Shown here one piece after another: positions 24,818 to 34,198 of a DNA stretch of 45,439 nt (its first letter is position 1; every line of letters starts with the position of its first letter). The DNA comes from an uncultured bacterium (lineage in GTDB: Bacteria > Verrucomicrobiota > Kiritimatiellia > CAIKKV01 > CAITUY01): NCBI GenBank assembly GCA_903908715.1, contig CAIVSY010000085.1, forward strand, positions 1-45,439, in the 5' to 3' direction. The notes beneath the pieces were generated by a model. The model was not told the origin of the DNA. It saw nothing but the letters and a program-made list of their open reading frames with translations, and made no database searches. Position numbers and translations under genes: made by a program.

Positions 24818-25722
24818 TTTTCCCCGGAACCATACAACTTCATCACAATCCTGCTGCCGGGTTGCCTTTCCACCACGACAGAATCGTCACGGATCTCAAT
24901 GATCCGGTATCCCCCTCTTTCCTCACCCACCCCCATCAATCCCTGATCCGTCAGAACCAAAGGCTTCTTCCCGTCCCGCACCACACCTGTCAGATGGAAA
25001 GGCATTTCCGCCTGTTGCGTGGACCGGTAGACCGATTTCCTGTTCTTGAGTTTTACCAGAGGCAAGAGGCCTGCCTGATCGCGCTGCCGGTTCAGAATCG
25101 CCTGCATCAACCCATCGATACGGGCCTCAGTCTCGGCTATCTTCTGTTCATTCAGACGCAAAACCGTGCCACCATCCACGGCTTTGCCCACCTCTCCACA
25201 ATGAAGGGTACGCAACAGAAACTCGATTTCCGCGTCATAGACTACGTCGGGACTGAGGCTCCTGGCCGTAACACGGGCCTGGATCACCCGAAAAGGCCGC
25301 GTTCCAATTCGTTCGGCGTCGTCAATAAACCGCGTCACCGCAAGCAGGGTCCCCTCCCCAAGGGCAACCACCCTGTAGTCCGTCCATCCCCCGCTCGCCG
25401 GCAAAGGCAGTTTCTCCAGCTTGACGGATCGGGTCGAAAGACCGCTTTCCTGCGCCCCACTGTTCAGACGCATCGTCAATTCAGAGGAACTATCCGAACC
25501 ATCCTCCGCATCCGTAAACGACTTCATTCTTTCCCGCGCCCTCTGCAAACGGTTTTCCATGGCTGGAATGAACCGCAATTGCAGCCGCCGATTGGCAATT
25601 TCCTGTTCCATCCGTGTACAGTAAAAGCGTTCCACCACCCAGATGCAGACCAGTATGACAGCGGGAAGCAGAATGTACCCGGCCAACTCAAGACGCCCGC
25701 GTTGTATCTTGCGAAGACTCAT
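24814..25722 (-). CDS. pilO: PilO-like pilus assembly protein with a possible PilP-like C-terminus
   Basis: A 302-residue bitopic protein with TM at ~13-30 and a coiled coil at ~35-70, then a PilO/GspM-like ferredoxin-fold region (~95-175, TRSVKLEKLPLPASGGWTDYRVVAL). A second long helix (~195-215) leads to a small beta domain (PFHLTGVVRDGKKPLVLTD...GYRIIEIRDDSVVV) that resembles the PilP/GspC homology domain. There is no separate pilP gene in the operon. It begins 1 bp after the pilN-like stop. It would bridge the inner-membrane PilM/N platform to the secretin. Confidence 0.75.
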   Translation of the reverse strand: MSLRKIQRGRLELAGYILLPAVILVCIWVVERFYCTRMEQEIANRRLQLRFIPAMENRLQRARERMKSFTDAEDGSDSSSELTMRLNSGAQESGLSTRSVKLEKLPLPASGGWTDYRVVALGEGTLLAVTRFIDDAERIGTRPFRVIQARVTARSLSPDVVYDAEIEFLLRTLHCGEVGKAVDGGTVLRLNEQKIAETEARIDGLMQAILNRQRDQAGLLPLVKLKNRKSVYRSTQQAEMPFHLTGVVRDGKKPLVLTDQGLMGVGEERGGYRIIEIRDDSVVVERQPGSRIVMKLYGSGEK

Positions 25723-25723
25723 C

Positions 25724-26326
25724 TCATGGCTCCCGGGCTAGCGTGGCAGTGAAGCGCCAGGATAAGACACTTTGTCCGCCAACCCTCACCCTCTCACTGT
25801 TTTCCGTCTTGAAGGATTCAACTTTTCCGGAAAGCAAAGGCTCCTTGGCCCACAAAACCGTGAGTTTCGCCGGAGAAAGGCTCTCATCCATCCTCCGGTC
25901 CGCCGGCACGAAAACCTCGAACTTGATCTCCTTGCCGCCCGTTATCTCGAACCGCCCGAGTTCCATTCCCTCAGGCAAACCCGTCGCCAGGCCAAGCAGA
26001 AGAGGGGCCGTCCGGTGCCCGGCAGACTGAAAACGGCTGACGGCATCCAAACGATCCACGCATGCATCATATTGTTTGACTAAGGAATGCACGTAGCTTC
26101 CCATTTCGATCTGCCTGCTGCGAGCGGACTGGAATTGGTGCTCTTCACAGGAGAGCTGCGAACGCTGCTCATTGAGTGCGGCAACCCGGTTGAAGGCTTG
26201 CCGGGCGGCAGTGCCGCAAACCACTGCGGCAACAAAAACATACGCCATCAGCCAGTGATGCCATCGCTTGCGTACCGCCAAGGGGAGCACCAACCCCCGC
26301 GCCATGTTAATTTGAAAAGGCGTCAT
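25724..26326 (-). CDS. pilN: PilN-like pilus assembly protein
   Basis: A 200-residue bitopic inner-membrane protein: a short cytoplasmic N-terminus (TPFQINMARGLVLPL; the F-x-IN-x-A element is PilM-binding in known PilN), TM at ~25-45, a coiled coil, then a small periplasmic ferredoxin-like domain. ATG 26326 is used here; a TTG three codons upstream (26335) lies closer to AGGATGGG and is a real alternative. It sits between pilM and pilO as in canonical operons. Confidence 0.78.
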   Translation of the reverse strand: MTPFQINMARGLVLPLAVRKRWHHWLMAYVFVAAVVCGTAARQAFNRVAALNEQRSQLSCEEHQFQSARSRQIEMGSYVHSLVKQYDACVDRLDAVSRFQSAGHRTAPLLLGLATGLPEGMELGRFEITGGKEIKFEVFVPADRRMDESLSPAKLTVLWAKEPLLSGKVESFKTENSERVRVGGQSVLSWRFTATLAREP

Positions 26327-26401
26327 ATTGTCCAACCCATCCTATCTGTTCCTCCCCCACATGCGCTTCCGGAATAGGGGATGGACTTCCATCAACGGAA
26401 C

Positions 26402-27337
26402 TTACCCTCTCCGAAGCCCCAATCCCATGCTGCAGGCCAAACTCGCCCCCACACCACTGAGCTCACTGATCCTTTTTTCAACCCCACCACGCACTCGCAC
26501 AGCCGCTAAAGGATCCCACACCTCCACCGGCAGTTTTGCACCCGCCGAAACCGCATTGACAAATCCGGGTGTCGCGGGCACTGATCCGGTCAAAACAATC
26601 TTCGGGACATGCTCCCAATCCAGCTTGAATTCACAGTAGCGCAGAACATCACGGACATTATCCCCGAGAAATGCGGGCGCCGCCTCCCAGGTTGAAGCAC
26701 GACACAACACGGTATGCGGATATACCGAGCCCTCCGCGGCAGGCAACACAATCACATCGGCAGAATGCGGACAAACATTGACCAGGCAGAGCGGCCCTTT
26801 CATCCTTTGACCGGCAATCTCAAAGTACAGATTGGCCACCGCCATCGCACGAATGTCCATGACCACAGGATCGAGACCAGCCATGAACAAAGCCTCCAGT
26901 TGCCGTTCAACATCCTTGACGGGAGCCGCGAACAACACACCATGCACATGACCCGATTCGCCATCTTTGCCTGAAATCCCCATCCGGTGCCAGTCGACCA
27001 CAATGTGCTCTCTTGACATCTGGAGCGCTTCTTCAGCCTGCAATTCCAAGGCGGACTTAAGTTCAGGGTCCGGCATCAGGGGATACTTGAAATAGCGCAT
27101 AACCAGCGAGGCACTCCTCAGGGACGCACATACAGTCCGGGTGGAAAGGCTGCTCTCCTTCCAAAGCGTCCGAATGGCCGCGGCAACGTCACGGGCGGAA
27201 GCGGAATGGTTGTAGGAAATCCAGCCCGCATGTGTCAGGGTAAGGTGACCATCCCCTTTTCCCGCCAGACGCGCAACCATCAAGCGATCATCCCCGAACT
27301 CCACCCCTGCAATGTCCGCTGAGGACCAGCTGATCAC
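26402..27337 (-). CDS. pilM: PilM-like actin-fold pilus assembly ATPase
   Basis: A 311-residue cytoplasmic protein with the FtsA/PilM fold (opening ADIAGVEFGDDRLMVARL, central LELQAEEALQM, VMDIRAMAVANLY). The start is GTG 27337 because GGGAGG lies 6 nt before it; the frame stays open further upstream without a better signal. It would bind the PilN N-terminus on the inner membrane. It is separated from pilA by ~195 bp holding a large stem-loop. Confidence 0.83.
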   Translation of the reverse strand: MISWSSADIAGVEFGDDRLMVARLAGKGDGHLTLTHAGWISYNHSASARDVAAAIRTLWKESSLSTRTVCASLRSASLVMRYFKYPLMPDPELKSALELQAEEALQMSREHIVVDWHRMGISGKDGESGHVHGVLFAAPVKDVERQLEALFMAGLDPVVMDIRAMAVANLYFEIAGQRMKGPLCLVNVCPHSADVIVLPAAEGSVYPHTVLCRASTWEAAPAFLGDNVRDVLRYCEFKLDWEHVPKIVLTGSVPATPGFVNAVSAGAKLPVEVWDPLAAVRVRGGVEKRISELSGVGASLACSMGLGLRRG

Positions 27338-27457
27338 GTTTCGCCTCCCGTTCCTTTCACAGTTGGATAGATATCCGCCCTGCCCGGCACCCTGCTGCAC
27401 CACCTGCTCCCATTCCCTCCCTATTCACCATCCCGATGAATACATACATCCAGAAGG

Positions 27458-27522
27458 ACTCCGGCAGCGGCATCAACCCCCGATCACCCCCGACACAAAG
27501 GGTCAACCCGGTCTGCCGGAGT
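27458..27522 (-). other. Long stem-loop between pilA and pilM
   Basis: A perfect 10-bp inverted repeat ACTCCGGCAG (27458-27467) / CTGCCGGAGT (27513-27522) with a 45-nt loop, starting 11 bp downstream of the pilA stop. The T-run lies on the plus-strand side, so it is not a classical terminator for the operon. It may stabilise the pilA message or cause partial processing. Confidence 0.6.
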
Positions 27523-27532
27523 TTTTCACCGC

Positions 27533-27937
27533 TTACAGGCCGGAGGAGCGCGTGAATACGCCTTCCTCATCCAACTCGACCCAGAGCCCCGCCACATCCC
27601 CTGTGGAACCCGTGCAGCGAATCTCATAGTTGGTTGAATCCGCCCGCATTGTGTAGTTAATGGTCTTGAAGTACTTGCCATCCAGGTCACTCGCTCCAAT
27701 ACCCGGCATGTTACCTGCCGCAAGCGTCCCGTTGTGATCCTTGAAGGTGCCGTGCTCCGCCTGATACACGCGCTGCGCCGTCCTGACGTGACCGCAGCCG
27801 GCCTCCGCTTCCGTGAACATGGCCCGCTTCTTGTTGGCTGTCATCAACGGAATCGCCACAGCAGCCAAGATGGCGACAATAATCGCCACGACCATCAACT
27901 CCACCAACGTAAAACCAGCTTTGTTTCTCGTTTTCAT
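27533..27937 (-). CDS. pilA: Major type IV pilin
   Basis: A 134-residue prepilin. ATG 27937 follows GGAGGAAGA. The leader MKTRNKAG is cleaved before FTLVELMVVAIIVAILAAVAIP (Phe +1, Glu +5), the canonical pilin helix. The head contains two Cys (in EAGCGHVRT and EIRCTGST), plus a GMPGIG-type loop. It lies mid-operon with stem-loops on both sides and a 160-bp leader, consistent with higher expression than its neighbours. It could instead be a type II secretion major pseudopilin, but pilT, pilM and pilN favour a pilus. Confidence 0.85.
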   Translation of the reverse strand: MKTRNKAGFTLVELMVVAIIVAILAAVAIPLMTANKKRAMFTEAEAGCGHVRTAQRVYQAEHGTFKDHNGTLAAGNMPGIGASDLDGKYFKTINYTMRADSTNYEIRCTGSTGDVAGLWVELDEEGVFTRSSGL

Positions 27938-27973
27938 TCTTCCTCCTTTGGTTGTTCCATACCTCTTACTTAA

Positions 27974-27993
27974 ATCCTGCGTTGCCGCAGGAT
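27974..27993 (-). other. GCAA-tetraloop hairpin in the pilA 5' leader
   Basis: On the minus strand an 8-bp stem ATCCTGCG/CGCAGGAT closes a GCAA (GNRA) tetraloop, followed by TTAAG, 36 nt before the pilA ATG. The short T-stretch is too weak for a confident terminator. A 5' stabiliser or attenuator is more likely. Confidence 0.6.
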
Positions 27994-28098
27994 CCTTATC
28001 CATGCCTGCCCCACATTTCGTCGCTATCACCTCCCCCACGACTGCCAAATGGTTGTCCGCTTACAACCCGCAACCTGCGCCTAAATATCCTCTTTCCC

Positions 28099-29334
28099 TC
28101 ATCTCACACTCGCCGCCACACTGAAGACCGGCAGATAGATGGCCATCACAAGCACAAGAATAATGCATCCGAAAAGCACAATCACCAGCGGCTCAAACAA
28201 TGCCGTAGCCACCATGACTGCGCCTTCCACCTGGTCCTCGTAGACATCCGCGACACGATCAAGCACTTCCGGCAGCCGGCCTGATGTCTCACCCACCCCC
28301 ACCATCCTGACGACCAGCCGCGGAAAAACCTTCTTGTCAAGACTCGAGGCAATATCACCCCCGGAAACAATTCGGCGATGACTTTCCAGAAGGGAGATCT
28401 CCATGGCCTTGTTGTCAAGGATCCCGGATGCGATCTCTATGGCAGTGGCCACCGGCACACCTCCCTTGATCATGATTCCCAGATTTCTTGTGAACCGAGC
28501 TACAGCCATCTTCCGCGCCACATCCCCGAAGAATGGAAGCCGCAGGATGAGGTTGTCCATCTGCAGCCGGCCCGCGGTGGTTCGAGCATAGAAAACAAGT
28601 GAAACCACAAGAGCGACAAGCACAAGGAAAAGGACCAGCAGGTTACTCAGGATGAAAGTGTTGACCTTCAAAACGATCCGGGTCAGCAACGGGAGTGAAC
28701 TGCCGTACGAGGCAAAGATCTCCTGGAAGCGCGGCAGGACAAACAGGGTCATGATCGCAGCCACAATGACAAAGAAGACAGCCACGAAAACCGGGTACGC
28801 CATGATACTCTTGATTTTCCGGGCAAGCCGGTCGGATTTCTCAAGGGCAGCAGCCAGATAGTTCAACGTCGCAGGCATGCTACCCGATTCTTCCGCTGCC
28901 TTGATCAGCGCGACAAACAGGCGGTCAAAGACCTTGCCCTCAGGGGCAATGGCCTGTGAGAACGGCAAACCATCCTCCAATCGCCGGAGAACCCGCTCAA
29001 GCACCGCTTGAAAGTTCTTGTTCTCCATGTCCAGCATAATGGTTTCAAGCGCTTCCCTCAGCGGAACACCTGACGCCACGGAAATCGCGAACTGGCGGCA
29101 GAACATGGCCTTCTCGGTGAGGGAAACCCCGCCAAGGCTCAACCTCCCGGCCTGCCGCTCTGTGGCTGCAGTTCCGGAGTTCCCCCTCATCTTGATCCCC
29201 TCCTCCTCAATCCGGACCACGGTAAGACCTCTGGATTGCAGCAGGCTCAACGCCTCGAATTTGGTTGCGGAATCCACCTCACCCTCGGTCGAGACACCGG
29301 AAACATCTCTTGCCATGTATCGATAAGTCGGCAT
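28099..29334 (-). CDS. pilC: PilC/GspF-family inner-membrane platform protein
   Basis: A 411-residue polytopic protein with two T2SSF domains (about 75-195 and 275-400), each followed by transmembrane segments. Markers include FCRQFAISVASGVPLREAL, MAYPVFVAVFFVIVAAIMTLFVLPRF and ARFTRNLGIMIKGGVPVATAIEIAS. The C-terminal TM is PLVIVLFGCIILVLVMAIYLPVF. It connects the PilB/PilT motors to the growing pilus and is 12 bp downstream of pilB. Confidence 0.93.
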   Translation of the reverse strand: MPTYRYMARDVSGVSTEGEVDSATKFEALSLLQSRGLTVVRIEEEGIKMRGNSGTAATERQAGRLSLGGVSLTEKAMFCRQFAISVASGVPLREALETIMLDMENKNFQAVLERVLRRLEDGLPFSQAIAPEGKVFDRLFVALIKAAEESGSMPATLNYLAAALEKSDRLARKIKSIMAYPVFVAVFFVIVAAIMTLFVLPRFQEIFASYGSSLPLLTRIVLKVNTFILSNLLVLFLVLVALVVSLVFYARTTAGRLQMDNLILRLPFFGDVARKMAVARFTRNLGIMIKGGVPVATAIEIASGILDNKAMEISLLESHRRIVSGGDIASSLDKKVFPRLVVRMVGVGETSGRLPEVLDRVADVYEDQVEGAVMVATALFEPLVIVLFGCIILVLVMAIYLPVFSVAASVR

Positions 29335-29346
29335 AACATTCCCGCC

Positions 29347-31065
29347 CTACATCGCTTCATCTCCAGAACATGTCCCCATCACTTCCGTAATCGTTGTCGT
29401 CCCTTCCTTGACCTTTCTCAGACCGTTGAGCGCAAGAGGCTCCATGCCCAGTTCCCGGGCCTTTTGCCGGAATGCAACCGCACCGCTTTCCTCCAGGATC
29501 ATCTCCCTGATCGGATCGGAAACCTCGAGATATTCAAAAATCCCGGTACGACCCCGATACCCTGTCTTCCCGCACTTGAGACACCCCGCCCCGCGCTGAA
29601 ACTGCCACGCGGCCGCCTCCGGATTCAATGCCATGGCATAATCCATCTCCTCCTCCGTGGGGCGCGCCTCCTCCCTGCAATGAGGGCAAATCACACGCAC
29701 CAGCCGCTGGGCCAGTGTCAGGCGCATGGTCGCGGCAATCAAATAGGGCTCCAATCCGATATCCCGAAGTCGCCACAACGCCGAAGGTGCATCATTGGTG
29801 TGCAAGGTGCTTAGCACCAGATGACCCGTCAACGCAGCTCGCATCGCGATCTGCGCTGTCTCCAGATCCCGGATCTCCCCAATCATGATAATGTCCGGAT
29901 CCTGCCGGAGTATGGACCGCAACGCACTGGCAAAATCCAATCCGATAACGGGCTTGATCTGCATCTGATTGATCCCCGGCAACAAATACTCAATGGGATC
30001 CTCCACAGTCTGGATGTTCCACGCCGGATCACGGAGGTAGTTCAAGGCACCATACAAAGTGGTTGTCTTGCCGCTTCCTGTCGGCCCGGTAAGAAGCACG
30101 ATGCCATGGGGTGCCTGCAGCACCTGCTGAAAACGCTTCAGCATGACATCGTCAAACCCGACGTCCTTCATATCCACCAGCAGGGACTCCCGGTCCAGCA
30201 CACGCAACACCAGTTTTTCCCCATGCGCCTCGGGTAACGAGGAAACCCGGATATCGATGACCCGGCCCTGGGCTTTGAACTTGAACCGCCCATCGAGGGG
30301 CAATCTTCTCTCCGCGATATCCATATTGGAGAGGATCTTGATGCGCGTAACAATTGCCTGATAAAGGTTCTTCGGCGGAGGGGTAACCTCCCGCAAGACA
30401 CCATCCACCCGCAACCTGACCCTGACATCCCGCTCCCCTGGCTCGAAATGGATGTCACTGGCACGGTCCCTTGTCGCCTGCATCAGCATCAGGTTGACAA
30501 ACTTCACAACCGGCGCGTCGTTCGCAAGGACCACCAGTTGGTCGGAATCCACCTTGCTCTCATCACCGGTCAGCTTCTCCGTCTCCCCCTCGAGATCCAC
30601 GATATCCTGGAGATTGCGCTCAATGTGCGCCTCCTCACGATAGAACTTGTCGATCACCGCCCGGATTCGGGCCTCTGTGCTGACGGCCTTGTGTATCTCC
30701 ATGCGTGTGAGTGAACGAACCGTGTCAATCGCCTCAACGTCCAGCGGGTCCTTCATGACCAGCGTCAATGAAAGATTCTCACCGTTCTTGACCGCGACGA
30801 GCGTATACCGACGGGCAACGGATTCCGGCACAAGCGCCACTTCCTCTTTCTGCAGGCGGAAATCATCGCCGAGTTCACGGAACGGAATGCCCAGTTGCTC
30901 GGCCAGCATGTGCGCAATGTCGTCATGGGTAACAAATCCAAGCTCGACCAGGGCCTCTCCCAGGAGCTGCCCCGTTTCCTTGTGACGCGTCACACCGCGA
31001 GCCAGCTGGGCCTCGGAAATAACGCCATGGCCTACCAGAAGGTTGCCGAGTCTGAAATCATTCAT
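29347..31065 (-). CDS. pilB: PilB/GspE-family pilus extension ATPase
   Basis: A 572-residue motor ATPase. The N-terminal MshEN-type domain (LGNLLVGHGVISEAQLARGV, a possible c-di-GMP-binding fold) occupies ~5-145. The ATPase has Walker A GPTGSGKTTT (327-336), Walker B DIIMIGEIRD (391-400) and a tetracysteine zinc motif (C460, C463, C495, C498). Full length. It powers pilin polymerisation and works against PilT encoded in the same operon. Confidence 0.94.
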   Translation of the reverse strand: MNDFRLGNLLVGHGVISEAQLARGVTRHKETGQLLGEALVELGFVTHDDIAHMLAEQLGIPFRELGDDFRLQKEEVALVPESVARRYTLVAVKNGENLSLTLVMKDPLDVEAIDTVRSLTRMEIHKAVSTEARIRAVIDKFYREEAHIERNLQDIVDLEGETEKLTGDESKVDSDQLVVLANDAPVVKFVNLMLMQATRDRASDIHFEPGERDVRVRLRVDGVLREVTPPPKNLYQAIVTRIKILSNMDIAERRLPLDGRFKFKAQGRVIDIRVSSLPEAHGEKLVLRVLDRESLLVDMKDVGFDDVMLKRFQQVLQAPHGIVLLTGPTGSGKTTTLYGALNYLRDPAWNIQTVEDPIEYLLPGINQMQIKPVIGLDFASALRSILRQDPDIIMIGEIRDLETAQIAMRAALTGHLVLSTLHTNDAPSALWRLRDIGLEPYLIAATMRLTLAQRLVRVICPHCREEARPTEEEMDYAMALNPEAAAWQFQRGAGCLKCGKTGYRGRTGIFEYLEVSDPIREMILEESGAVAFRQKARELGMEPLALNGLRKVKEGTTTITEVMGTCSGDEAM

Positions 31066-31155
31066 GCCACACCTGAACCGACCTTGCGCCCGAACGTAAC
31101 CTGCCCTCCATGAGCCTGCCCCCTGTTCAACCCTGCTTCCGCGCCAACGGGAACA

Positions 31156-32823
31156 TCAGGGCGCGGCCGCAGCCCCGCCTGGGATCCCTTCCGCAGCCGT
31201 CGCGGGAGCTTTGACTCCGGCCTCCTCCGCCGGATTACGGATGCTTGCCGTAATGAATATCAGCAGTTCCGTCTTCTCCGTGTCCACCGTCTCCCGCCGG
31301 AACAGGACTCCCAGCAAGGGAATACTGCCCAGCACGGGCACCTTGATTTTCGTCACGTGCTGCTTGTCGCGCAACAGGCCGCCAATCACGACGGTCTGTC
31401 CGCTCTTCATCAGGATCTGCGTTTCGGCCTCCCGGGTCGCCAGAACAGGATATTCCGTCAGGGATACCGTTCCGCCTTCTGCCCCGGTGCCTACCTTTCC
31501 AGACGTTGTGGCAACCTGGTCACGAACCGAGGGATGCACAACCAGATTAATGAACTGCCCATCGCAGACCTGGGGCAGGACTTTCAACTGCACACCGATG
31601 TTCTCGTAATATTCCAGCGAGGTCGAGGTCGTCGCCGTTCCCGCCCCGCCGGCCGTCGTTTGGGAGTTGATGATCGGATACTTGGTCCCGACAATGATCG
31701 TTGCATCCTGATTGTTCATGGTCAGGATCCGGGGCGAAGAAAGAACATTATACGACCCGTCCTCCTGCAGCAGATGAATCAGCACCTGGAACTGCGCTTC
31801 GGTAAGCTTCTGGAAAGCCAGCGACAAGCCCGCATTGAAAGGCCGCGAACTGTTCAGCGCTGCTCCACTCTCAGCATCAAACGCAGCAGGCTTAAAGGTG
31901 CCGCTGATCTGCTGGGCACCTGCCGCATACAGCTTCCCCGCCCCTGCCATACCAATCGTCTGCACTCCCGCTGCGGTTGCCCCGTCCGAACCCGTTCCGA
32001 ATTCAACCCCGATGTCACGCAGCAGTCCAGCCCTGACTTCAATGAACTTCGCCTCAATCTGCACTTGTATGGGCATTCTATCCAGCTCGCCAAGGACAGC
32101 CTCAACCCTCTGTATCGCCGATCCCGTGTCAATGACAACCAGCGTCTTGCCTTTCACGATATCCTTTTCCTCAGCCCTCCGTTGCAGTCGCCCAAGGCTC
32201 TCTGCTGTCGCCGAGCCACCTCCGCCGCCACGAGCGCCGCCGCCCCATGTGGTCTCACTTTTCCAGCTTTGCCCCCGGATGATGAGGCGCGAAACCGATC
32301 CCCGGCCGGGCGTAAGCTGCCCGCGAACCAGGTCCTCTACGTCCGCCGCATCCAGGTACTTCAGCGTGAAAACCTTGACGATCAACGGTTCAGGAGCAGG
32401 CGCCTCGGACACAGGATCCGGCAAGGCAGAGGTTGCCGCCAGGGCATTGGTGGCAGTCCCCCCGGCCGACTTTCCGACCTTCTCAGCCGCTCCCACAATG
32501 ATCGTGTCGCCAACCATGTAATAACCGTATCCATAGGGTTTGAGAATCGCATCCAAGGCATCCCGCCACTGCACATTACTGAGGCGAGCGGTAACCTTGC
32601 CCTGTACTTCGGGCCCCAGCACAATGCTGCGCCCCGTCTGCCTCGAGAAGGCATTCAGCACCTGCGTGATCTGCCCCTCATCCACATTGAGCGTGACCAG
32701 ATCGGAAGGCAACTGACCTGTCGCCTCTTCCTGCCCCTGAGCCTGCGCAGTTCCAGCAACGACCAACCATGCCATCAACGGCCACACCAGACAGACTGAC
32801 AGAATCCGACGTCTCGCTTTCAT
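31156..32823 (-). CDS. pilQ: PilQ/GspD-family secretin
   Basis: A 555-residue outer-membrane channel subunit. The signal peptide ends at AQA (~residue 29). An STN-like domain follows (VTLNVDEGQITQVLNAFSRQTGRSIVLG), then N-domain repeats (VKVFTLKYLDAADVEDLVR) and the secretin core (YNVLSSPRILTMNNQDATIIVGTKYPI, then TQILMKSGQTVVIGGLLRD and KVPVLGSIPLLGVLFRRE). A Gly-rich stretch (GGGARGGGGGS) sits in the N-domain. No AMIN domain is visible, so it looks GspD/MshL-like in length. It begins 18 bp after pilT. Confidence 0.9.
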   Translation of the reverse strand: MKARRRILSVCLVWPLMAWLVVAGTAQAQGQEEATGQLPSDLVTLNVDEGQITQVLNAFSRQTGRSIVLGPEVQGKVTARLSNVQWRDALDAILKPYGYGYYMVGDTIIVGAAEKVGKSAGGTATNALAATSALPDPVSEAPAPEPLIVKVFTLKYLDAADVEDLVRGQLTPGRGSVSRLIIRGQSWKSETTWGGGARGGGGGSATAESLGRLQRRAEEKDIVKGKTLVVIDTGSAIQRVEAVLGELDRMPIQVQIEAKFIEVRAGLLRDIGVEFGTGSDGATAAGVQTIGMAGAGKLYAAGAQQISGTFKPAAFDAESGAALNSSRPFNAGLSLAFQKLTEAQFQVLIHLLQEDGSYNVLSSPRILTMNNQDATIIVGTKYPIINSQTTAGGAGTATTSTSLEYYENIGVQLKVLPQVCDGQFINLVVHPSVRDQVATTSGKVGTGAEGGTVSLTEYPVLATREAETQILMKSGQTVVIGGLLRDKQHVTKIKVPVLGSIPLLGVLFRRETVDTEKTELLIFITASIRNPAEEAGVKAPATAAEGIPGGAAAAP

Positions 32824-32841
32824 GGAGGGCTCCTTTCTCTG

Positions 32842-33903
32842 CTACTGCAACGACAACATCTTCGCCAGTTCCTTCGGCCGCGGAGACCGGCTCATGGCGG
32901 TCCCGATATCCACAAGACCCTCTCCGCAAAGATGGGCCAGGGATTCGTTCATAGTCATCATTCCATCCCTGCGGCTTGTCTGGATGACACTGTAAATCTG
33001 TTGAACCTGCATCTCGTGGATCAGGTTGCGCACCGCCTGGTTGACATTGAGGACTTCGGTCGCGAGCACACGCCGCAATCCATCCTTGGTAATCAGCAAT
33101 TGCTGGGACATGACCCCCACAAGCACCAGCGAAAGCTGCGCGTACACCTGGGCCTGCTGTGCGGGCGGAAAAACATCCACGATGCGGTTGACAGCGTGTG
33201 TTGTGTCCTGGGTATGCAGCGTCCCGAGAATCAGGTGCCCGGTCTCCGCCAGGCTCAACGCGAGCTGCATGGTCTCCAGGTCCCGCATCTCACCCACCAT
33301 GATAACATCAGGTGACTGCCGGAACACACTGCGCAAAGCCTCGGAAAATGAATGCGCATCCTGCCCGATTTCCCGTTGATCGATCACACTCATCTTGTGG
33401 TGATGCAGGTACTCAATCGGGTCCTCGATGCACACGATGTGCACACGTCGTGTGGTGTTGATATAGTCCAGCATGGCCGCCAGTGTCGTGGACTTACCGG
33501 TTCCCGCTGGACCGGTAATAAGCATCAGCCCGTGGGGTCGCAAAGCGAAATCCTTGACAATGGACGGCAACCCCAGTTCGTCAAAAGACGGTATCTGGAA
33601 GGGAATGGAACGGATGGCAACCGCTATGGCATCGCGCTGGTAATAGAAATTGAACCGGAAACGCGATAAACCCTCAAATCCCCGCGACATGTCAAGACTC
33701 TTGCGGGCCTGAAGAGTCTCGATCTTTTCCTCATCGAGTACGCTATAAGCCAGTCGCTCGAGCTCCGCAGCATCCAGCACTTCCTGGCCGTAAGGCTCAA
33801 GCAGGCCATTCACGCGAAGCTGGGGGGGCGCCCCGACGGTCAACAGCAGGTCGGACGCCCTGCGCTCCCACATTTCACTCAAGAGGGATTCGAGCTTTTT
33901 CAT
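32842..33903 (-). CDS. pilT: PilT-family pilus retraction ATPase
   Basis: A 353-residue hexameric ATPase. ATG 33903 follows GGAGGATCACCCTC and gives the normal PilT length; an upstream in-frame ATG (33975) has no such signal. Walker A is GPAGTGKSTT (131-140), Walker B VIMVGEMRD (200-208), with His-box LGTLHTQDTTHAVNRI; the third Walker A position is Ala rather than the common Thr/Ser. It is the first gene of the pilus operon and retracts the pilus. Confidence 0.93.
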   Translation of the reverse strand: MKKLESLLSEMWERRASDLLLTVGAPPQLRVNGLLEPYGQEVLDAAELERLAYSVLDEEKIETLQARKSLDMSRGFEGLSRFRFNFYYQRDAIAVAIRSIPFQIPSFDELGLPSIVKDFALRPHGLMLITGPAGTGKSTTLAAMLDYINTTRRVHIVCIEDPIEYLHHHKMSVIDQREIGQDAHSFSEALRSVFRQSPDVIMVGEMRDLETMQLALSLAETGHLILGTLHTQDTTHAVNRIVDVFPPAQQAQVYAQLSLVLVGVMSQQLLITKDGLRRVLATEVLNVNQAVRNLIHEMQVQQIYSVIQTSRRDGMMTMNESLAHLCGEGLVDIGTAMSRSPRPKELAKMLSLQ

Positions 33904-34198
33904 GAGGGTGATCCTCCGGAAACGGAGTGTGTCGTGATGGTTCAACCGCGGGGGGACGCGGGACATGCGTGCCACGCAAGAATGTCACGCACAAACATGA
34001 AATTCCATGGCCCGATATCATCGTTATCTCCAACCAGCTCCCTGCCGGAGGTCACCGCACACCCTTCCTCCGAAAACGGGGCCCGCTATAGCTGCCCCGT
34101 TCTGGCAACAGATTGGTGCTGCTTGGAGATATCGTCAATCCTCGAAATCCCTGAATTTGAGTAAGGGAATCCCCTAGGATCAGTGCCGCAGAAACAAA
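33904..34198. other. Intergenic region upstream of the pilus operon
   Basis: About 295 bp with no supported gene. It holds a 13-nt palindrome TGCGTG-C-CACGCA (33966-33978) about 63 bp before the pilT start, a possible operator, and the terminator at 34072-34101 described separately. No confident promoter was identified. Confidence 0.5.
34072..34101 (-). terminator. Terminator of the TPR-nifU-nifS-amidohydrolase operon
   Basis: On the minus strand AACGGGGC (34101-34094) pairs with GCCCCGTT (34082-34075) around an 11-nt loop, followed by a short TTTT-containing tail. It is about 100 bp past the amidohydrolase stop and before pilT, so it would separate the two operons. Confidence 0.6.

Noticed and set aside
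31357..32799. 480-codon open frame on the plus strand
   Set aside because: It is antisense to the secretin gene, which has a signal peptide and clear family motifs; the Arg/Gln/His-rich translation is a GC-frame shadow.
33966..33978. TGGCACG on the minus strand, resembling a sigma-54 -24 element before pilT
   Set aside because: The matching -12 GC element is absent at the required spacing (TCCC instead of TTGC).
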